Positions 45,185-57,430 of a stretch of DNA of 64,000 nucleotides are shown in pieces. The translations under genes were made by a program, and so were the position numbers. The DNA is from Dicyema japonicum (taxonomy: Eukaryota > Dicyemida > Rhombozoa > Dicyemidae), in the NCBI GenBank assembly GCA_011109175.1, contig RDEW01000020.1, positions 1 to 64,000 of the forward strand. Direction: 5' to 3'. Below the pieces are notes generated by a model. The model had not been told where the DNA came from, ran no database searches, and was given only the letters and a program-made list of their open reading frames with translations. Positions within the stretch are counted from its first letter, which is position 1. The number at the start of each line of letters is the position of its first letter.

Positions 45185-45500
45185 TCATTTATTAAACTGA
45201 TCGACCTTCCTTTGCAGAGTTTCCCCCAGTTTTTTGACGGCATCTTCCTTGGATTGTAAAAACTCCTTTTTCTTCAACTGCATTTGCTCGAATTTGTTCT
45301 CGGTTTTCTAGAATACAGCATTTTCTTACGTCTTCCATTACATTTTTAAATTTTTTGATTTGGGCGTTTAAGTATATCAAGGCGCATTGCCTCTCCTTCT
45401 TGATCCCCTCTAAGACTTGATCCAGCCCTCGAGAAAGGTGCCTGTTCTGCAGCTTGGTCTTACTGCGGTCAATTCTGAACGTTTTCCCTGGCGGCTTCAT
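45185..45500 (-). CDS. Small coiled-coil protein
   Basis: ATG at 45500, one intron at 45308-45329 (22 nt), stop TGA at 45185-45187, about 97 residues. It begins MKPPGKTFRIDRSKTKLQNR. After splicing, the second exon reads KFEQMQLKKKEFLQSKEDAV, KKLGETLQRKVDQFNK, a clear heptad-rich helix. Reading through the intron instead gives a frame without that pattern, which supports the splice. Family not recognised; a short coiled-coil subunit of a larger complex is a guess. Confidence 0.65.
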
Positions 45501-48303
45501 TCAAAAAAATTAAATAATTAAAAAATATACTTTTCGCACTTCTCATTAGCGGCTCGGTCCTCCATTCTCGGGCTTTTATGCATTCGTCCACGTGTCTTGT
45601 TTATATATAGTATTAGGGACATTGACTTGTTTTGTTTATTTGCATTACGTCAATCAAAGATTATAATTTAAACTCATTAAAATTCTGAGTTTGTTACTCA
45701 CATGCGGTTACTGATCCCTGATGCTTGCCCTCAGCGGTATTGAGTTGGTCGAAACAATGGACTTTAGGAACACGGAAGACTGAACCCCTTTATGACGCAT
45801 TGGCTGAAAAAGGAGAGAGTGAATCATAATAATGACTCACTGGCTGGAACATGGGAGAGTGAATCCTGGACTCACTGTCTAGAATACGGGGAATGATTCC
45901 AGAATGACGCACTTGGTCTTCCAAAAATATATTTTTCTAGGGGTAACTCCCAATTTGTTCTTAGTACCTACGAATACTACTTACATAAATTCTGATACAC
46001 TTTTGTAAATTGAATAAATTTTAAGGGATTTAAAGCAAAGGATCGTTAAAAGTCGGAAATGACTAAACAAGGTTGAGGACATCTTTGTCGACTTTATTTG
46101 ATCCAATTTGTATTTTAATTAAATCCACAACATTTTTGAATTTAAGACAATAAACAAACTTAAAATTTACAATTCGAAATATGTTATAAATTGGACACAG
46201 CTGTTAATAATAATAAAAATTAATTTTATAATTATGCTGACAAGGTAAACACGTGTTCTAACAATTATTAGTTTGTCAAAATATTTTTTGATTTTAAAAA
46301 TATCCCCTAACCTTTCTTGTATCGTTGTAAAAATATGAGAGACCTAAATCATCCCCCAAAATCTGTACAGAATATGCAATTCACAGCCGATTAAACTAAC
46401 GGCCAAAAGGAGAGGTGGAAGTTATTGGAAATATCCTAAGAATGGATCTAGCAATTCCGGCTGGAAGCTTACTTCCAGAGCAGTTGTGGATATCGTGGAC
46501 GTCCAAGCTACTTTCCCTATTGTAATTCACAAAGATTTCGTGACTGTAAATAAGAAACTCAATATACAGACGATCTATACATCTTTCGAAAAATCCCCTC
46601 CCAATAGAGTGTGGGGAAATCTAATATGGAAAATTCTCCACGGTGTTGCAGAAGCGACTAGGAGATAACTTTTTTTCAGTTTTGTTTTGCAAAAAAATAA
46701 TAAATCATCCCCAAATATAAAGAAACCCTTCCACCTATTCTGATTTCCCCGCCACATGAATCCATCTGACTGATCTATTTGAGCGTCTGTGTGTTACTTT
46801 CCTGTTAGTCACCGGTTTCTTTCACTTCAATTTCCTGCCACACTGCTTTTGACTGTTACGTTCCTGTTAACCACCATTTTCCCTCACTTGAAGAGATCGG
46901 TAGTAGATAAATCTACAAATAATTCCTAGTTTCTTTTTTATAGATAAAATTCAGATCAACTGGAGGAGACATAGGGTTTCAAGGACGTCCAGATGTCCCG
47001 GACTTTTGAGGAAATACAAAGACTTCAAGCTTATCGGTTCAGTAGTTTAGAGGTCAATCACGGAGTGTGAACCGGTATGTATGACTGTGCTAATGATTAA
47101 CTTTTGACACGTGGGTCGTAGAGACAGTCACTCAAATCTCGTATTCCTCATTAGAAAAATCGATTATTTTTGTAAGCTTTGATCCACTTGGCTTATCAGT
47201 CGAAATGGTAGAGTTACTGATTCGGCTCCCTGGAAAATTAACTCAGATATATTCTTCTTCCTCTCCTTTGAACACATTTTTAAATGTCAGTCTCTTCCAT
47301 GTGTTTCGATTGTTAGCCATTATCTAATAGAACCCAGATTCAATGTTTCCCCCTTTCAACTCTACCCACTTCCAATGTGTTGAGGTTTATTTTTCACTCA
47401 AAAAACGGTGATAGTCACACGAATCGGGTATTTCTCCATTATAGTCAGTTGCTACCATACGTGGAACCGATGGTGGATCTCCATTAAGCCTATTTATACA
47501 AGTCCACTTCCATTTGTGGTCGTGGCATATTATTTGTAATTGGGATTTGTCATGAGATTTTTATCTCCGAGACCGTCTAACTTAGAATCGGGATTGTTTA
47601 GGTAGAGATAGATTTCTCAGAAGCTAAACGAGTACCCCTCATGAAAGGTGAACTCGCCAGTCGAGTTTTGATATGAATAGGATTAGTATCAGGTACCTGG
47701 AACGTAGTTGTATCAAACGAACTTAGATTCCTTTAACTCCGTGAAGTACTATTCAGTCCACCCATTAGAAAAACAGGGATGAGGGGTTATAGTCTAATAG
47801 AGATACATCACCAACTCAGCCTAGACTTTCCGTATTTTTTTCTACACTGAGGAGGTGACGGAGTCGGGAGATATCAGCAACCCGATCTGCTAAACAGAAG
47901 TAGGGCAGGATACACGTAGGATCCGAGTTCTAATCTTGTCAACCCAAAATTAAAAAAAACTCTGAGATCACCTATGTGAAGCTGCACGTATATGATAGTT
48001 AATATTATTAATATATTCTTAATAATAATTTCTTCTTGTGATGTTTGTTTCTACTAATCAGAGTGGACCTACGGACCTTCCCGTGAATGAAACGGATGGA
48101 CAAAACAATGAGAACGGTGTTTGCTTGAAAGTCTGGATGATAAATTGAGGAAAGGAAACCCCAACCCATGACTATTCAAACTATTTACTACAAAGAGCCT
48201 GAAAGTGTGAGTGGGCCAGGCTTAAAAAGGAGACGAATTGACATAGAGCACATCAATTCACATCAGCTAATCAACTATTATTGTTTATTGATTATTCCTA
48301 ATA
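45501..48303. other. Large gene-poor interval with weak repeat traces
   Basis: 45,780-45,910 has an imperfect tandem of 'gagagtgaatc..tgactcactggct' units. 46,430-46,668 has an unrecognised frame (TSRAVVDIVDVQATFP, HKDFVTVNKKLNIQTI). 46,740-46,900 resembles 28,500-28,660. 47,860-47,960 has a tRNA-like SINE trace. No gene can be supported. Confidence 0.4.
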
Positions 48304-48404
48304 CAGTTTACCCTCTATTGCTCGCCATTTTTGGGACCAAGCAAAAATTGGCGACTCAGAGAATTTGGCGAGTAAAAGAAATAATCGATATCGTATAATA
48401 ATAA

Positions 48405-48665
48405 TAAACCCTTTTCACGAGAGCCATAGTATTTATAGCTCCGCATAGGCACGACACACATTTTATTTAAGTAAAGAGCAGTTAATTTTAACTAATCGTA
48501 GAGCTAAGGAATGATCTTCACTTCTTTTTTCTTTTTCTTGTGTGAGTGTCCTTTCTAGACAATCCAGTTCCGCAGTGAGTATTCACTGATGACGGCGTCA
48601 CTCGTCAAACCATTTCTGCATCGTAGATGCGTGGAACCTTCTACCAGGTGAACAGCAGCGACTAT
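48405..48665 (-). repeat. Family A SINE, lacking part of its head
   Basis: 'ttcacgagagccatagtatt' to 'gtgaacagcagcgactata'. The A and B boxes are missing beyond the CAGCG junction, so the tRNA-like head is lost. Confidence 0.75.
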
Positions 48666-49084
48666 AAACATTTAAATAAATATTTGAAATATTTAATGAA
48701 AAACCAAGATTCTAAATAAAGAAACAGTTTAGTGTTTTTTGCATTCTCGATTTTCTATATTTTTTGATTTTTATTAAACTTTCAAGCATATTAAATCAAA
48801 ATTTTCATGCGAAAAATATTCTTTGAGTTCCAAAATACTTTTTATCGCTTCTCTGTCAAGAAGTTCGTCATTCTCAGAGTACGTAAAGTCTACAAACTCC
48901 TCTTCTGAATGGGATCCGAGATCATTAATTTATCAATAATTTGTTCAAAATTTTTGGTCTTTGGTAAGTTTTTCAATGCTTTTTTCCCATTTGGCGTGTT
49001 GAAAACATTTTGATATTGTATCCACTGACACATTTTTACAGGCAAGATGAGAAAATAAGACTCCATCCTTTAGCGTTAATTTTT

Positions 49085-49386
49085 TATAATTAATAAAGCC
49101 TTTTCACGAGAGCCATAGTATTCATAGCTCCGCATAGGCAGGACACACACTTTGTTTAAGTAAAGAACAGTTAATTTTAACTAATCGTTTTTCTTTTTCT
49201 TGTGTGAATGTCCTTTCTAGACAATCCAGATCCGCAGTCAAAGTCAACTGATGACGGTGTCACTCGTCAAGCCTTTTTTAGCATCGTAGATGCGTGGAAC
49301 CTTCTACCAGGTGAACAGCAGCGAGATTCGAACCCGTAACCTAAGCCACTTAAGCCCGACACCTAACCACTATGCCACCCGGTTAA
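49085..49386 (-). repeat. Family A SINE, full length
   Basis: The inverted copy includes the complete head 'cgagattcgaacccgtaacc' ... 'ctaaccactatgccacccgg', i.e. B and A boxes in reverse. Nested in the Tigger-like element, so younger than it. Confidence 0.8.
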
Positions 49387-50662
49387 TTTTTTAATTTTTT
49401 ATAACATTAAATATTTTATTCACTATAATTTATTTTTTCCATTATATGTTTAAATTTAAATTTGTTAAAATGGATTTGAATGATCTAATAATCCCTTGAT
49501 CAATTGGTTGAAGCACAGTCGTCGTGTTTTTGGTAAATATAAAACTTCTATCATACTTAATTCGATTGTTATTTTATGAGAGGGACAATGGTCTACAACC
49601 AAAAGTACTTTTTTTTGTTTTTGTTTGAGATTCATGTCCCATTTATACAACCATTCGTTGAAAATTTACATTTTCATCCAAGCCTTTGAAGAATTGTAGT
49701 ATTGTAAATATTTATCAACGTTCATGTTTTTGAAACAGCTTGGTTTCTAATACTTTCCATCATCAATGGGGTTCTTTTATCAGATCCAGTCATATTTGCG
49801 CAAAGCATTAATGAAAATCTGAAGATTAGCTAAAAAATTTTACACCGATCTTTAAGTAATTTCTGTCCTGATCTGCGTCTCCTGCATACACTTTTTGAAG
49901 AAATAGTCTTGTAAAACACACCGGTTTCGTCAGCATTATAAACATTTTCGGCATTATGTTCATTTATTTTTGAGAGATTATTTTTTTAAAGTCTTCAATT
50001 TCTATTTTAAACTCATCCACAGTATATCCTAATTCACCATGGAAAATTCGTAATTTCACATTGCGCCTTTTTTTAACTTTTCCAGCCATCCTTTACTGGA
50101 TTTGAATTCAGAGTTCATTTAATGCAGCAAATTCAGTTGCTTTCGATAAAATTATCTCATCATTGAGGCAAACTCCATCATTGATTCCATGTAATCCATC
50201 CAGGTAATGAATTCAGTATCAATTGATGAAAATCTGAGTTTCGAAAAACGAGAACTTGTCCCATATATTGGATTATTTTCGAGAATCTTCTCTTTATTCA
50301 AGTTAAGATCATTTATTGCACGTCTCGAAATTAATTTTTTGAAAAGCGTTAAAAAAATTTCTGAGACACGCCTTAAACTAAGAGAAGAGTTATCAATAAG
50401 ATAATTTATGACTTTTTTTTTTATCATAAGATAATCTAGAACACTTCCTCATGTTAAAAAAAGACACGCGGCATAAATATTTGAAAAAATTATTTTAATA
50501 ATAAATTTTAATTTTTTAATACTAAAACGTGGCAATGAGAATAGAATTTCCTTAGTAAAATTGGAATTTTTCCAAAAAATGGCGAGTTATAGAAATGGCG
50601 ACCAACAGAGGGTAAACTGTAATCAGTAATTCTAAGGTCTGACTTCAACAGAAAGTAAATCT

Positions 50663-50733
50663 GCTAGGTTATCTCAGTTGGTAGAGCATGAGAACCTTAA
50701 ATCAGGGTCGCGGGTTCGAGTCTCGTATTAGGC
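50663..50733 (+). repeat. tRNA-Lys-like sequence (pseudogene or SINE head)
   Basis: 'atctcagttggtagagcatg' and 'cgggttcgagtctcg' match tRNA D-arm and T-arm consensus, with CTT in the anticodon position of a Lys-like loop. The anticodon stem pairs only over about 3 bp and the acceptor stem has a mismatch, so a working tRNA is doubtful. Confidence 0.5.
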
Positions 50734-51309
50734 TTTTACTTAATTTTAAATGTCGGTCAACTACTCGTGAAGATAACTGTGTACAGTAGCCAACTGACCT
50801 AACGCCATTCCCTTATCAAGTAACTATCAAATACTTCACTTGGTAGCGGCTATGGACCACCGACAAGAGCTGTTCCCATATTTCTTTAAGGGAATCAATT
50901 CAATTTGTACAAGAAATTAACAAACCCCTTCTATTAACACTTCTATCAGTGTCTTGGAAGTTATGCTTAAAAATAAACTTTCCTATTATCTTCGAGGAAT
51001 TACGGTTTTGAAAAATGTTTTTTATCTCCTAAAAACTAACCATCTCACAGCTGAATAGACGAATAGAGTGACAATGAAATTCGCTCTCAGAATGATTTCT
51101 TCTGTTCTTTAGGAAATCCACTATGTTCGCCGTGTCATGATCTGAAAATGGTCGGTCCTTCATCAGACATCCATTTTCAATCGACTTCCCATGTGAACAG
51201 AAGTGCAGACACTTTTGGGAAGTGATGAGGTCGTTCGATGAGCATATAGCAAAATGGCAAATAATAGCCAAATCATCAAATATTTCCTCCTTTCTAGGGT
51301 TTTCCGGGG
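50734..51309. other. Spacer, no gene seen
   Basis: No recognised coding sequence. It may include the body of the tRNA-like SINE at its left edge. Confidence 0.3.
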
Positions 51310-52800
51310 TTATGTTAATAATTTTAATTTAATTTTTTTTAATTTAAAAACCAAGAATCACAGACAAAAACAAAGAAAGGTATAGGTCGTCAGGTGGTCC
51401 CGACCTCCTTGAGCAGCCGCCTTATCTTTCCTCGGTGTTCCTCCCGAGTGCCTACACACTTCCTGTATGGACGAAGCACTTTTCGGAAGTTTGGGGGTTT
51501 TGGCTGAGCTCCCGTTCTCCTCACGAGTTCCTCGAACAGGGTTGGTTTTAATGACGAGGAGGATCTTTGTAGAGTTTTCATTACTGTCTCTTGGAAGGAG
51601 TTTAATTTCTTTAGGTTGGTGTGGGATATGTTAGTACCCATGCCGCGCAGCAGTAACTGACTGACGGAAGTATTTATTGGTAGTAGAGATGATCTACTGT
51701 TAGGTGGAACCATCTCTTGTAGTATCCAAGTAGCGTTTCTACTTTTGTAGTATCCAAGTAGTTTAATTTTTGCTGCGAAGAACACATGTTTGCTAAAGGT
51801 CATTAGTGGGTCATATGTGACTCCCAATATTTTGGTTGAATTTGTGGAGGGGATTGTTATTCCATTTAGGGTCAAAAAAAGTTGGTAAAGCCCGTAAGAG
51901 TATTCCACATCCTCGTAAGGGAGACTGTTTGTTTAAGGTGTACATAAGGTTATTCCAGTATCTTTCCTGTTTCATCTAAGCCTTGTATCTGATCTCTCTA
52001 CAAGGCTCGGATCCTCATCCTGGTTTCTCAAGACTGTTTCTGTAGACTTTTTAGGCAATTTCCTTCCTCATAAGTGAGTCGGGTGCGCGGGAAGGCTTCT
52101 TCTTTTGATAAATGTCCTCATGCCCTCACGCAGTAATTTTTGGGGAAGCAAGTGTCAGGTCGGGGAGGAAGTACTGTCGTTTGCTCTGTAGGGCGACTCT
52201 CGTTGTGAATCTGGGATTGTTTAATATTACAAGTTGGTTCAGCGTCGATAACAGGTGGGTTCCCCTGGCGTCTTTCGGTCGGTTTTTAAACCAAATCAGA
52301 TGTTTCGCGTTCAGGTCTCCACATACTAATAGGTTATTGGGCTGGACGATGTCTGGCAGTGAAAAGCTGTACAATTTGTGCCACGAACCGGGAGGAGGTA
52401 CGTAAAGGTTCAGTATTGTTAGGCATCCAAAGTAGGTTGATATTGAAATTCCGATATATTCAACGGGATGGGGGAAGTAGAGATGTGCTCTCTCAGTGAA
52501 AGGGATTTTTTTTGATAAGAGTGATGACTCCACCTCCACGGCCCGAGGGGCGGTCACGTCGAATAATGTTGTAGCCTGGGAAGACAGGGGAGGGAGTGGA
52601 GGAAGATAGTCTTGTTTATTGAAGTAGGCAAATGTATGTGTCCTGTTTTTCCAGGTCTTTGAGCTCCAGGACTTTCCATTTTATTCCATTAATGTTTAGT
52701 TGTAAGAGGACGAGGGCTTTTGGTAGACCACCATTCGGGTTTATATCTGCGGAGAGCATCAGCAGAGCTTCGACCAAGTTGGGTGAGGCAGGCCAATAGG
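51310..52800 (-). mobile_element. LINE with endonuclease and C-terminus, reverse transcriptase deleted
   Basis: Minus strand from 52,700: LQLNINGIKWK-type start, then GVESS..., PFTERAHLYFPHPVEY, ILNLYVPPPGSW, LLVCGDLNAKHLIWF, SPKITA (endonuclease motifs in order), interrupted near 52,110. From 51,908: SYGLYQLFLTLNG, STKILGVTYDPLMTFSKHV, VRRTGAQPKPPNFRK, ...LLKEVGTT stop at about 51,390, the RT thumb and C-terminal domain. About 1 kb of palm domain is gone. A tail 'ttctagggttttccggggtt' lies at 51,290-51,310. Confidence 0.7.
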
Positions 52801-52914
52801 TGGGCCGTCCAGGAAGGATAGTCTTCTGGAATAAAATGCAGTTTGTAATTACGCATATTAGTTTATAGCGAAGTTGTGAATGAACTTTTTTATTATTGAA
52901 TTAAAATTGTAACT

Positions 52915-53709
52915 TTATTTTACTTGCTTACCGCGTCTTCTCCTTGTTTGGATCGAATCTCTTTTTAGTACCAGGGGTCTGTCAATCTACAGAAGCATAA
53001 AATATTCAAATTATACGTTGTGAAGTTTTTTGTAAAGTCCGCAGGCATTACATACGGACTCTCTGGTGCTTGTCCTCCTCCACAAGCTTGTTTTAGTGGT
53101 TCCGCAGTTTGAGCAAACCAAATGCGACCTTTTAATAGACTAAACATGCAAATTTAGAATACGGGTTTATTTTCAGTCTTGGCAGTAGCCTCCTGACGAG
53201 TACAGGACCCGGTAAATCCGCAATAGACGCACATTCGTCTGTCAGAATTTTCACTGACTCCATTTTTGTTGCACATCTTGCAGATCGATAAACTTGGAGG
53301 AAAGTAGAAATCATTCGCTATTTTATAAATTCTAACTCAGACAGATATCGTAGTTGGGCCATCTAAGCTGATTATTGAGAGTTGTTGCTGGCAACATTTG
53401 ACTCGGAAACTCGGGTTTCCAAAAATAACCGCTTGGAGTTGAATTTCGCACAAAATAGCTGTTTGCAGGGCAATTTAGAGAATTCTGAAAATATAAAAAT
53501 TTGAAAAACTGCGTAAACTGCGGAGGTTTTGTCCTCAAAATTAAGAAATGGTTGAAATCTCTGACTGTAATCGAATGTTAGGTTCATCTTATTTTGGTGG
53601 TAATGGGGGTACATGTCATTATTTTTGGGAAATTTCAAATCCTGACTGAATTCGCCTATGTTATGTGAGTAATTCTAAAATTGATAAATCAGTTTACCCT
53701 TTCGACCAT
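52915..53709 (-). CDS. GATA-type zinc-finger transcription factor
   Basis: ATG at 53709, stop TAA at 52915-52917. Introns lie at 53675-53697 (23 nt), 53485-53509 (25), 53318-53342 (25), 53140-53162 (23) and 52987-53016 (30). The frame is unbroken over about 224 residues. The C-terminal finger is a canonical GATA finger: [14 protein letters not shown], 17 residues between cysteine pairs, [12 protein letters not shown], and the basic extension [16 protein letters not shown]. Upstream a second cysteine cluster reads [12 protein letters not shown]... then CVYCG with only 13 residues between pairs, so the N-terminal finger is degenerate. The first 110 residues are Asn/Pro/aromatic rich, a plausible activation domain. 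Binds GATA sites in DNA by family knowledge; no target is visible here. Confidence 0.88.
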
Positions 53710-55342
53710 CGAAGTTCTTATCTTAGACAATTGCGGCTAAATCTGATATCAGTATTCGGAAATAACGCAATTTAACTACTACGGGGTAGATCATCTGCAG
53801 AAATGAGGACTATTTTTATCCACGTGGACACCTCGACTCTCAGTCATGCCCTGAATAAAACAGGAGATTAGTGACTTAAAATAAATTTAATTTCTTTAAT
53901 TGTAGAATATATTAAGATGTGACAGTTTGGTGCATGTCTGACTGAATTATAGCATTAAAACGACAATTAAGCACAGAAGTGACATAAAACGGATGCCATC
54001 GTTTAATAATAACCAATAACAAGTCAACGAGCTTTCCTTCCCATTTTGTACAAATTTTCAGTTAAAGTAATCTGCGTTACAATTATCTAAAAATTGTTTA
54101 TTTTAGATAAAAGATAAGTATATTTTGTTTATAAACGTGATGTCCAATTGGTTGTTGGAGCTCACGACTCAGTATGGCGAGGACACGACTATATTGAGGA
54201 TTTGATTCCATGCCTTTCTGCTTTTTGATTTTTTCAAATACTAAGAGGCGTCATGTGCTCCATCTGTCCAAGTAGAACCCTTTAGGAAATTCAAAAAATA
54301 TCAAATTTCTTTTCGTTTTTCAAGGCTGAAAGTGTATTTCTCAAAATTGAGAATATTCATAGTGTGTGACCGAAATGAGTTCTGTTCCACATTTGACATC
54401 TTTATTGCCGATATTGATAGACTAGACATGTCTGGTGAACCCTTTTTACCTGATAACCTGTATATCACATCGATTTCCAACCTAGAGGCTAAAGTGTGAA
54501 TAGCACAAGATTTGACATTTTTGTAGTATTATAATGACCTGTACTACCCGTGAGGGGTAACTTAAATTTTGTCTACTCAAATATTTTTCAAGATTTCAGA
54601 AAATATTCAAGATTCAGAAATTGTACTACTTTTAGGTTTCAAAAAATTTTACATCCCGTTTTGAAACCTATTCCTCATTTTGGGGATACCCAAATGTAGG
54701 GAGTTAGTTGAGGAATGAGAAGTCATGAAAAAAATATATTCGTGCTCTCATTTATCCAATCTAAAAATTAACTTTGATTATATTGAGCGCACTTTAGGGA
54801 TTTATGGTCGTGAGATTAGATAGCTAAGTTAGAATACAGATTTTTTTTACATCAAATATTAGATTTATTTCTCACTGGGGCTCACGTTAAAAGAGATAAA
54901 GAACTAAAATAATAATAGTAACACCAGAGACCACGGTTACACAAATTAGCTAATAACGTGATCTCAGAGCGCTTTAACAGGGACCTCATATTGACCCGAC
55001 GCTCATCCCTCGACCCCACAAAAGCACGTATCGGTCGAGTGACTGAATCTTCGCAGTCACGAAGGCACGTTCCATGGTTTATTCATATCATGGCTTCAAG
55101 AGTCATTGGTGGCTAAAAGTCTCCAGAAATCCAGCATTCCGTGATTTTGAGGGCTCTTTTTCGGCTAGCCTCACTTCTTTCTCAAGTTTAGCTAATCTAA
55201 AAAATTAACTCGTGATAATTAATTAAATTGATTAATAAAAAATAATAAATTTTTATTAATTGAAATAAATAAGCAGATAACAGTTTGAATTATACACGTT
55301 ATTGTTCTTGTGTTGACATTGGAGTCATTTTGAATAAGACTA
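53710..55342. other. Intergenic, with SINE-like and LINE traces
   Basis: 54,140-54,290 carries 'gatgtccaattggttgttgg' and 'ggcgtcatgtgctccatctg', related to family B SINE pieces. 54,310-54,500 has a 57-codon frame (CDRNEFCSTFDIFIADIDRL) not recognised. 54,930-55,200 is a minus-strand LINE 3' end (EKEVRLAEKEPSKSRNAGF). The last 140 bases precede NOL10. Confidence 0.4.
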
Positions 55343-57430
55343 ATGCAAGCAACAATATTCAAAGAAATTACGTATTACAATCTTTCTACAGTAAAAGCTC
55401 TCCCTGATGTAACATTGCATACTCTAATCTCCTAGTGGATATCAGATCGAGAACGGAGGCACCTTAACCGAGATAACGCTGACTTGCGTGAAAGAGTACA
55501 ACTGGTTCAGGACTTAAACATGCCTTCTAGTTGTCATAACCTTCACATTACTCCCGATAAAGCTTATGTTTGGGCTACTGGTTATATTCTTTCTAATCTC
55601 CAGGTGCTTACAAACCAGTTGTGAAATGCTACGACCTTAAAGGAATGGTCCTTAAATTTGAACGAGGTGTAGACCACGTAGTTAAGAGCGTCTGCAGTCT
55701 TTCAGACGACTTTACAAAGGTTTAGCCATAATTATATTTTAGCCTGTTTTCCTAATGGCTGATCGATTTGTTGAATTCCATACGGGGAATGGATTGTTTC
55801 ATAGAATGCGAACTCCACATCAAGGATATGACCTTTCATTTTACCCACGTGGATCTGAATTGTTGATTCCTTCCAGTTCTTCTGATATTTACCGCCTAAA
55901 TTTACACCTGGGAAGATTTATGACTCCTCTTCAGTCCGCAGCTTCCTATGTGAATTGTTCAGATGTCTCTCAACACCACAATCTGGTCCTTTTCGGGACA
56001 TCTGAGGGATTTGTGGAGGCCTGTGATCCCAGAGTCGCCAAATTTGTGGGTAAACTTCAATTTCCCGAAAACTCCCCAATTACGGCATTAAAATGGGTGG
56101 ATGAATTGAAATTTGCAGCCGGTACCTCGACTGGCCACGTTTGTCGACTAATTATTATAGGTTCACCTCTACGACGTGAGGTCTAGCTTTCCCCTTCTTG
56201 TGAAGGACCATCATTATGGGCAACCGATAAAATGTATTGAGTACCACAATTCACAACGATTAATTCTATCGATGGACTTGAAGTCTCTCAGGATTTGGAA
56301 TGAGTCTAGGGTTCTTGATTGCTTTACTGTAAGGGAGAGACTGTGTGCAATATAGAAGGAGATGTCCCATATAACTGCTTCATTCGGTACCCCAACTCCG
56401 GACTCCTCCTGGTGGGCTCAGATCAGCCGGATATTGAGACTATATTTGTCCCAGTAATATATTTGGTGTTTCTTAGACTTTTGGACCAGCTCCCAGGTGG
56501 TGCTCGTATTTGGATCAGGTCGTGGACAATATTGAGTCCTCTAACAAGGAGAATTCAAGTAATCCTTGGCTTATTCCCAGTATACGACGACTATAAGTTT
56601 ATGACTCGCAACGATTTGGACGCTGCTGGGTTGGGTCACCTCATTGGAACCAAATATCTCAGGGCGTACATGCACGGATTCTTCATAACCACTCAGTTGT
56701 ACTCTAAGGTTGGAAGTGACCTAATTTTCAGTTGTGTTCTGTCCCTGAAGTGGCTCAGGTTGATAATGTAGAGGAGGAGGTTGAGTGCAAGAAAGTAAGG
56801 AAGGAGAAGCCCAAAGAGTCGTTTGTGTTTGTAAACAGCCACATTGCTGAGCGACTAGAAGATCAGGAGAACGTGTCCTCTGTATATTTTGGTTGTGAGG
56901 TTTTAGCTCATAAATGTGTACAAGGACGACCGTTTCTCCACCTTGTTTACTAACCCCGATATGACGATTGAACGAAGTAATCCCGAATATGCTATGCACG
57001 AGAAACTATATTCTAAGATTTTCAGACTGCCTGAGGTCTATTATTCTTTTATTCTTAGGCGAATGTGGAGGATGTCCTAATTGAGGGTGAAGAGCAGAGG
57101 AGAAGGTATGATGAGACCCTAAACAAACTTAAACATGTTAATGAAGGACCTGAAATTGTTTCTGAGTCGAAAGCTGTTCTTGTGTGTTCTTCAGCTCATC
57201 TTGATGATGTGACTGGAGCAAAGTCAATGGAGTCAAAGCGCGAAATTATGGAGACACGGATTGAGAAGGTCAAGGGGGATATTTGCACAAATGCTGAGGG
57301 AGGATTGACAAAGACTTTTAAGCCTCTGAAGAGACATGAATCCCGTCTGCAGAAACGTAATGAGCATCACAGACAAGAAAGGAAGAATGTTAGACGATCA
57401 GCTACTGGACTTTTCAAAAAACGAAAGTGA
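55343..57430 (+). CDS. NOL10: Nucleolar protein 10, WD40 ribosome-biogenesis factor
   Basis: Nucleolar WD-repeat protein (yeast Enp2 family) of the small-subunit processome, needed for 18S rRNA maturation. The model has 10 introns: 55409-55435, 55581-55603, 55720-55742, 56139-56160, 56311-56333, 56454-56476, 56559-56580, 56709-56731, 56900-56924 and 57036-57058 (22-27 nt). It needs no frame correction. It runs from MQATIFKEITYYNLSTVKAL through WISDRERR, ATGAYKPVVKCYD, LKFERGVDHVV, YRLNLHLGRFMTPLQ, WVDELKFAAGTSTGHV, FGPAPRWCSYLD, VYDDYKF-like IYDDYKFMTRNDL, LGHLIGTKYLRAYMHGFF to DDRFSTLFTNPDM and the basic end HHRQERKNVRRSATGLF. All conserved blocks of the family are in order, so this is an intact, probably working gene. 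The central part (residues about 390-450) is shorter and more acidic than in vertebrates. Confidence 0.95.

Larger units (their letters stand above)
48304..50619 (-). mobile_element. Tigger-like transposon with two SINE insertions
   Basis: Ends are 'cagtttaccctctattgctc' and the inverse of 'accaacagagggtaaactg', about 25 bp of imperfect terminal inverted repeat, each flanked by TA (48,302-48,303 and 50,620-50,621). Minus-strand coding remnants run in transposase order: KLRFSSIDTEFITWMDYMES (50,160-50,260, CENP-B-type helix), then KKVLLVVDHCPSHKITIELS (49,560, with the catalytic Asp) and CFNQLIKGLLDHSNPF (LQP.DQG position). Broken in many places. Confidence 0.8.

Noticed and set aside
50663-50733. 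Functional tRNA-Lys gene
   Set aside because: The anticodon stem and part of the acceptor stem do not pair, so a pseudogene or SINE head is more likely.
56454-56580. Frameshift in NOL10 before the DDYKF block
   Set aside because: A 22-nt GT-AG intron at 56,559-56,580 restores the frame exactly.
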